Source: Leifsonia sp. AK011 (GTDB lineage: Bacteria > Actinomycetota > Actinomycetes > Actinomycetales > Microbacteriaceae). Taken from it: a stretch of 64,000 bases of DNA. Under the pieces are notes generated by a model that worked only from the letters and a program-made list of their open reading frames with translations, was not told where the DNA came from and did not search any database. Made by a program: the position numbers and the translations under genes. How positions within the stretch are numbered: position 1 is the stretch's first letter; each line of letters opens with the position of its first letter. Below are positions 59,717 through 64,000 of this stretch, piece after piece. The DNA lies in assembly GCF_013410945.1 (NCBI RefSeq), contig NZ_JACCCH010000001.1, forward strand, positions 372,001-436,000. The letters are read 5' to 3'.

Positions 59717-61317
59717 TACCTCACCACCTTCTTGCCGCCGCCGGCGGCCTTCTCGAGCGCATTCGCAAACATGGTCGCACGTTCCAATTCCGCGGAGATG
59801 GGAGTCATCACAAGATCGCGTGCAACCACGTCGACCTGCGCCAACAGAGATCTGCGAGCCCGTCGCCTGCGGTGCGCCCCGACTACCCCAGCGAGCGCGG
59901 CCCCCGCAATACCCAGAACGACTCCGAGCAGAACTCCTCCCAGTATAAGTAGCGTTGTGAGGGGCCATCCCTCGACGACGGGCACTCTGGGGGCAGTGAT
60001 GCCGATGGTGGGGAGAAGAGCGAGGGCGAGGAGCCACAGCACTCCGGCGAGCGCCGCGAGGACCGATACCCACTGCAGGATGGAGAAGAGCACCCACCAC
60101 CACGATGCACGGGTCGGCAGGGCCGCCCGCGCGATCGCGAGGTCCAGCGCTCCCGGCAGCCGGTCGAGCGCTCGGGAGGCGGTGTCGCGGATGCTCGCCC
60201 GCCAGTTCTCCGCGAGGGGCTCGGCCGCGGCATCCGCGTAGCTCCGCACCGCGAGTGACACGCGCGCCTGCGCGCCCGCGTTCATGGCGGGCATGCTCGT
60301 GCGATGGAGGTCGGGGTCGCTGCCCTTCCTGGTCCTCAGACCCAGACGGGTGAGCGGATCGGGGCGGAACCGCAGGATCCACGAGACGACGGGCCAGCCG
60401 GTCGCCTGTCCCGAGCGCTTGCGGTACGAGGCCGCGACGGCCGCCGCGACCGTGTCAGCCCCCGCCGCGACGGCGAGCTGCTCGGTCAGCGCGGATTCGA
60501 GGGAGCGTGGGAGCTTGGCCGGGCGGCCGGGCGCCGGGATTTCCGCGGCGATGGCGGCGGCATCCGCCTCGAGGCGCGCGGTGATGGTGGCCTTCTCCGC
60601 GGCGAGCGCGCCGATCGCCCCGCGCAGGTCGTCGATGCCGACACCCGTCGCGGCACTCACGGGCAGCACGCGCACCGATGGCAGGCCGTCGGCCGCGAGC
60701 AGGCCGCGCAGCGAGTCGACCACCCTGCCGACATCGGCTGCGGGCAGCAGGTCCACCTGGTTGAGCACGACAAGCGTTACGGCACCGTGGCGCGAGTAGT
60801 TGGCGAGGAAGTCGGCGTGCAGCACAGCGTCCGCGTACTTCTGGGGGTCGACGACCCACACGAGCACGTCGACCTGGCCCGCGAGGCGCTCGGCGACCTG
60901 TCGGTGGGCGAGCTCCACGGAATCGAAATCGGGGAGGTCGAGAAGCACGAGCATCGGCGCGCGCGGGTCGAGCGGTGCCTCTCCGACGTGGCGATCGCGC
61001 ACCTCGAGCCAGTCGAGGAGGGGCACGGCACCCGCGGGTTCCCAGGTGACGGCGAGGGGCTCCGAGGTGGTCGGGCGACGAACGTGGCTGCGGGCGATGT
61101 CACTACCCACGAGGGCGTTCAGCAGGCTCGACTTGCCCGACCCCGTCGCCCCGAACAGCCCCACGACCGTGTGGTCGGCCGAGAGTGCGCGTCGACCCTC
61201 GGTGCGCGCCACCACGGCGTCGATGCGCACGAGAAGGGCCTCGGGCTCACGACCGGTGCCGAGCTCACGGATGTCACGGAGCGCTTCGATCCGCGCATCC
61301 AGGGTGCCAGCGCTCAT
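59716..61317 (-). CDS. Dynamin-like GTPase, second of a pair
   Basis: A 533-residue protein with an N-terminal GTPase domain: G1 GATGSGKSS (about 55-63), G3 LLDLPDFDSVE, G4 LNQVDLL, then a long helical middle and two membrane helices near residue 410-470 (VLAALAGVLWLLALALLPTI, later LLILGGVLLGVVLGIAGAA). This YfjP/dynamin-like layout fits membrane remodelling. It is coupled to its neighbour by ATGA overlap and to the downstream PBP gene, so the three may act together in wall or septum synthesis. Confidence 0.87.
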   Translation of the reverse strand: MSAGTLDARIEALRDIRELGTGREPEALLVRIDAVVARTEGRRALSADHTVVGLFGATGSGKSSLLNALVGSDIARSHVRRPTTSEPLAVTWEPAGAVPLLDWLEVRDRHVGEAPLDPRAPMLVLLDLPDFDSVELAHRQVAERLAGQVDVLVWVVDPQKYADAVLHADFLANYSRHGAVTLVVLNQVDLLPAADVGRVVDSLRGLLAADGLPSVRVLPVSAATGVGIDDLRGAIGALAAEKATITARLEADAAAIAAEIPAPGRPAKLPRSLESALTEQLAVAAGADTVAAAVAASYRKRSGQATGWPVVSWILRFRPDPLTRLGLRTRKGSDPDLHRTSMPAMNAGAQARVSLAVRSYADAAAEPLAENWRASIRDTASRALDRLPGALDLAIARAALPTRASWWWVLFSILQWVSVLAALAGVLWLLALALLPTIGITAPRVPVVEGWPLTTLLILGGVLLGVVLGIAGAALAGVVGAHRRRRARRSLLAQVDVVARDLVMTPISAELERATMFANALEKAAGGGKKVVR

Positions 61318-63065
61318 GCCCTCTGCTCCCGCACCGCGGACACGAGGGATGCCGCGGCCTCCCGCAGCCCCTCGGGCGTCGGGCCCCGACGCACTCCCGC
61401 AAGCAGCACGGAGTACCGGTCGGCCTGGGTGGCCAGCAACGCGTCAACGCGAGCACCGAGGTCGTCGCGCGCGGATTTCGCGAGACGCCGCACCGCATCC
61501 TCGCCGAAGATCGTCTCGAGCAGCTTCTGCCCGAGAACGGCGGAGCCGCCCGCGATCACGAGCTCACCTCCCGTGAGGCCGCCCGTGGAGGCGAAGACGA
61601 CGATCATGAGGGCGACGGTCACCGCGTTGAGACCGAGCGAGAGCACCCGCGCGCGCGTCCGCTTGCCGCCGACGTTGTCGCTGATGAGCTGCATGACGCC
61701 GGCCTGCCAGTCGCGAATCATGGCGGATGCCTCTGCCCCGAAGCCGGGGCTCGGTGCTGAAAGTTCCGGGTGCCCCTCGAGCAGTGCCCGACCGGCACTG
61801 CTGCGCTGGAGCTCGCGCCACGCGCCCGCGGATGCGCGACTCGCCTGGTCGACGATCACCGCGTGGAGCCCGTGCTCGATCGTCGTCTCGACGTCGACGA
61901 CGGGCTGTGGAACACCGCGGAACCACGCGCTCACCGAGTCGCGTGTCCGCGAGAACCAGGACTCGACAGTGCGGAACACGTCGGACGTGCCGACGAAGTC
62001 CTGCCAGCGGGCGAGCACCTCGCCGCGCAGCAGGGCACCGTCCTGGGTCGCGGCGTCAATGCCCGCGTCCGCGGAGGAGAACTCGAGCCGCACCGCCTCG
62101 TCGGCCTCGTTGGTCCACGCGAGCTGGGCCGCCCGCGCGGTCGCGATACCGTTCACGCGACGCGCGAGATCCTCCACGGCACCGGTGAGGGTCGCGGCGG
62201 CGATCCGCGCGCGCTCCGCTTTGTCGCCCGCGATTCCGGAGAGCCAGTCGCGGATGCCGGCTGCCGCGGCGATCGGCAGCATGCCCGAGTCGTCCAGCGG
62301 CTGTTCCGTCACGGTGAAGACCGGTGCGGCTCCGAGACCGCGCTCGGCGAGCATCCTGCCCAAGTCCTCGCGCACGTCGTCGGCAGCGCCAGGCGGCACG
62401 CGGTTGAGTACGACTCCCACGGTGATGGCACGGGATGCCGCGTCATCCAGTAATCGCCACGGCACGGCATCCGCGTACCGGTTGGCCGTCGTGACGAAGA
62501 GCCACAGGTCGGCTGCTGCGAGCAACTGGTTCGCGAGTGCGCGGTTCTCGTCGGCAACGGAGTCGATGTCGGGGGCGTCGATGATGGCCACCGAGTCGGG
62601 GATTCGGTCGTCGGCGAGCAGCACGAGCTCACCGATCCGCGAGGCGTCGGGGGTCTCACCCGCGGTCGACGCCGTCTCTGACGGCCCCGCGAGGCGACCG
62701 CGCACGCGCGCGAGTCCCGGCAGGATGCGGTCGGACGCGAACCACCCGGCATCGGTCGGGGCGTGCACGAGGATCGGCTGCCGCGTCGTGGGGCGGATGA
62801 CGCCTGCCCGCGTGACGGGAGACCCGACGATCGCGTTGACGATGGTCGACTTCCCGGCGCCCGTGGAACCACCGACCACCGCGAGAAGAGGGGCGTCGAG
62901 GTCGGTCAGGCGGGGGCGGATGTAGTCGTCGATCTGCCGCACGGCCGCTGCCGCGGCATCCCGAGCCTCGGGTGCGCCGTCGAGCGGGAGGGGGAGGGCC
63001 ACGTCGCTGAGGGTCGCCCGCACCGCTTCGAGGCGCTCGCGCGCAGTCAGTGCCGGGGGAGTCAC
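61314..63065 (-). CDS. Dynamin-like GTPase, first of a pair
   Basis: A 583-residue GTPase from GTG 63065. G1 GGSTGAGKST (about 65-74), G3 IIDAPDIDSV (about 157-166) and G4 VLNRVPP are seen, followed by a helical stalk and a hydrophobic hairpin (LGLNAVTVALMIVVFASTGG, about 480-499). Paired dynamin-like proteins (DynA/DynB) support sporulation septation in Streptomyces; these are at best distant analogues. It overlaps the next GTPase gene by 4 bases. Confidence 0.87.
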   Translation of the reverse strand: MTPPALTARERLEAVRATLSDVALPLPLDGAPEARDAAAAAVRQIDDYIRPRLTDLDAPLLAVVGGSTGAGKSTIVNAIVGSPVTRAGVIRPTTRQPILVHAPTDAGWFASDRILPGLARVRGRLAGPSETASTAGETPDASRIGELVLLADDRIPDSVAIIDAPDIDSVADENRALANQLLAAADLWLFVTTANRYADAVPWRLLDDAASRAITVGVVLNRVPPGAADDVREDLGRMLAERGLGAAPVFTVTEQPLDDSGMLPIAAAAGIRDWLSGIAGDKAERARIAAATLTGAVEDLARRVNGIATARAAQLAWTNEADEAVRLEFSSADAGIDAATQDGALLRGEVLARWQDFVGTSDVFRTVESWFSRTRDSVSAWFRGVPQPVVDVETTIEHGLHAVIVDQASRASAGAWRELQRSSAGRALLEGHPELSAPSPGFGAEASAMIRDWQAGVMQLISDNVGGKRTRARVLSLGLNAVTVALMIVVFASTGGLTGGELVIAGGSAVLGQKLLETIFGEDAVRRLAKSARDDLGARVDALLATQADRYSVLLAGVRRGPTPEGLREAAASLVSAVREQRA

Positions 63066-63124
63066 CTATAAAGGATGCCTCAGGTTGGCTGGATTCGCGG
63101 TGGCAGTTTGGTAACGCCTCGAGC

Positions 63125-63349
63125 TCACTCCGCGGGCGGTGGAGGCGGCGTGGTGCCGGGCTGCTGGCCCTTGCCGCCGCTGAGCAGCTTCCAAATGGCG
63201 AAGCCCGCGCCCGCGAAGACCGCCAGGTCGTCGGCGAGGCCGAGCGGACCCGTGAGCAACTCAGGGATCACATCGATCGGCGACACCCCGTAGAGCAGCG
63301 CGCCGATGGCCACGGCCACTGCTGCTGCGATCTGGCGTCCACGGGACAT
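63125..63349 (-). CDS. YkvA/DUF1232-like small membrane protein
   Basis: A 74-residue protein with one or two membrane segments and the DUF1232 signature GVSPIDVIPELLTGPLGLAD (about 21-40). A Pro-rich tail (TTPPPPPAE) is unusual. Its function is unknown; it lies between the GTPase pair and the lipoprotein, on the same strand as the former. Confidence 0.85.
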   Translation of the reverse strand: MSRGRQIAAAVAVAIGALLYGVSPIDVIPELLTGPLGLADDLAVFAGAGFAIWKLLSGGKGQQPGTTPPPPPAE

Positions 63350-63420
63350 GCCCCCAGCCTAGGCGCGACCCCGCGCTTCGCTAGTGTGATGAGAAACAAT
63401 CAGCGTGCGAGGAGACACCG

Positions 63421-63924
63421 ATGCTCAAACTCACCACTCTCGTTACGACCGCCGCCCTCGCGCTCGTCACGGCAACCGCACTGGCGGGATGCTCCATCGT
63501 CGGGGACCTCCTCGGCCCTGGCTCAGCGGTGAGGGACGACGAGGGCCAGGTTGTAGAAGAGGGAGACGTCGACGTCTTCTCCCTCGCGGTCGGGGACTGC
63601 TTCGACGATGAGGGCAGCTCGGAGGAGATCACCTCGGTGCCGATCGTTCCCTGCGACCAGCCGCACGACAACGAGGTGTTCCACGAGTTCGAGATCACGG
63701 ACGGCGAGTTCCCCGGTGATGACGCCGTCTCCTCCGAAGCCGACGAGAAGTGCGTTGCCGCCTTCGACGCCTTCGCGGGTATCGCCTACGAGGACTCGAC
63801 CCTCGACGTCTTCAGTCTGCGGCCGACGGCGTCGGGCTGGGACCAGGGCGACCGTCTCGTGCAGTGCGCCATCTACGACCCGGCTCAGCAGGTGAGCGGA
63901 ACCCTCAGCAACGCTGCGTACTAG
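63421..63924 (+). CDS. Septum_form-like lipoprotein
   Basis: A 167-residue lipoprotein from ATG 63421. The signal peptide ends in lipobox LAGC (Cys about residue 23). A Septum_form domain follows, with VGDCFDDEGS, VPIVPCDQPHDNEVFHEFE and a final Cys in LVQCAIYD. Acidic residues dominate, as is usual in these proteins. It is followed by a strong terminator. Compare the duplicated relative in the exosortase operon. Confidence 0.88.
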   Translation: MLKLTTLVTTAALALVTATALAGCSIVGDLLGPGSAVRDDEGQVVEEGDVDVFSLAVGDCFDDEGSSEEITSVPIVPCDQPHDNEVFHEFEITDGEFPGDDAVSSEADEKCVAAFDAFAGIAYEDSTLDVFSLRPTASGWDQGDRLVQCAIYDPAQQVSGTLSNAAY

Positions 63925-63944
63925 CGCAGCACCCTCACCAAACG

Positions 63945-63986
63945 AAATAGAGAAGGCCGCCCCCAGAGGGACGGCCTTCTCTATTT
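63945..63986. terminator. Terminator after the lipoprotein gene
   Basis: AAATAGAGAAGGCCG (63945-63959) pairs with CGGCCTTCTCTATTT (63972-63986), a perfect 15-base stem with a 12-base loop and a T-rich 3' side: a classical intrinsic terminator. Confidence 0.92.
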
Positions 63987-64000
63987 CGGTGCGCGAGGGG

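Noticed and set aside
57629-60241. 870-residue plus-strand frame opposite the PBP
   Set aside because: Shadow of the penicillin-binding protein gene; no recognisable domain or start context.
60304-62925. 873-residue plus-strand frame opposite the GTPase pair
   Set aside because: Shadow frame, Arg/Ser-rich; both opposite genes have full GTPase motifs.
1-64000. tRNA and rRNA genes
   Set aside because: Looked for T-loop (GGTTCGAATCC-like) and anticodon-arm patterns in the intergenic gaps and saw none.

Overview
This window is a piece of a high-GC actinobacterial chromosome, most likely from the family Microbacteriaceae. The reasons are very high GC at third codon positions, many GTG and TTG starts, 4-base ATGA/GTGA gene overlaps, a DtxR-type iron box, NucS mismatch repair, LAxTG-type anchor motifs, Tad pili and F420-type luciferase-like oxidoreductases. 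I see no rRNA, tRNA, CRISPR array, insertion sequence or prophage. All gene calls come from reading the translated sequence, and no database search was run.

Layout: 1-8820 is a heme and iron block: hemY and hemE on the minus strand, then an iron-box-controlled siderophore uptake operon (binding protein, two permeases, ATPase, siderophore-interacting reductase) and hemA on the plus strand. 8829-19499 holds an acetyltransferase, a GH3 beta-glucosidase, a large LAFTG-anchored surface protein, a class A beta-lactamase-like protein, an M13 peptidase and a small membrane exporter. 19513-34711 is an accessory stretch of regulator-enzyme pairs, nearly all with readable palindromic operators: TetR, CGNR, TetR/quinone oxidoreductase, HxlR/two luciferase-like enzymes/F420-NADP reductase, ArsR-like/M23 peptidase, TetR/ABC exporter, LacI/MFS. 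34716-38233 holds nucS between two long inverted repeats, an ECF sigma factor fused to its own anti-sigma segment, and wecB behind a structured leader.

38044-44043 (minus) is the most unusual part. It is an operon-like run encoding a secreted protein with an exosortase-type tail, a 54-residue peptide that is little more than a LAATG-membrane-basic sorting signal, a GT2 glycosyltransferase, an exosortase/archaeosortase-family transpeptidase with its Cys-Arg-His set, a Septum_form-like lipoprotein and a polytopic GT-C-like membrane protein. Diverging from it at 44380-51292 is a Tad/Flp pilus operon (flp, tadE, tadG-like, cpaB, cpaE/tadZ, tadA, tadB, tadC) with no prepilin peptidase in view. The two together look like a cell-surface assembly region.

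51319-63986 holds a HAD phosphatase, an OhrR-like regulator, a phenolic-lipid operon (type III polyketide synthase, methyltransferase, FAD hydroxylase) of the srsABC/bpsAB kind, a CAP protein with cell-wall-binding repeats, a class A penicillin-binding protein coupled to two dynamin-like GTPases, and a second Septum_form lipoprotein. Non-coding structure is rich: a 94-bp-period hairpin array at the left edge, 21-bp tandem repeats between hemE and hemY, several long inverted repeats (three with 53-54-base spacers), and a repeated CCCCCA-N-GGGGG motif upstream of surface genes.
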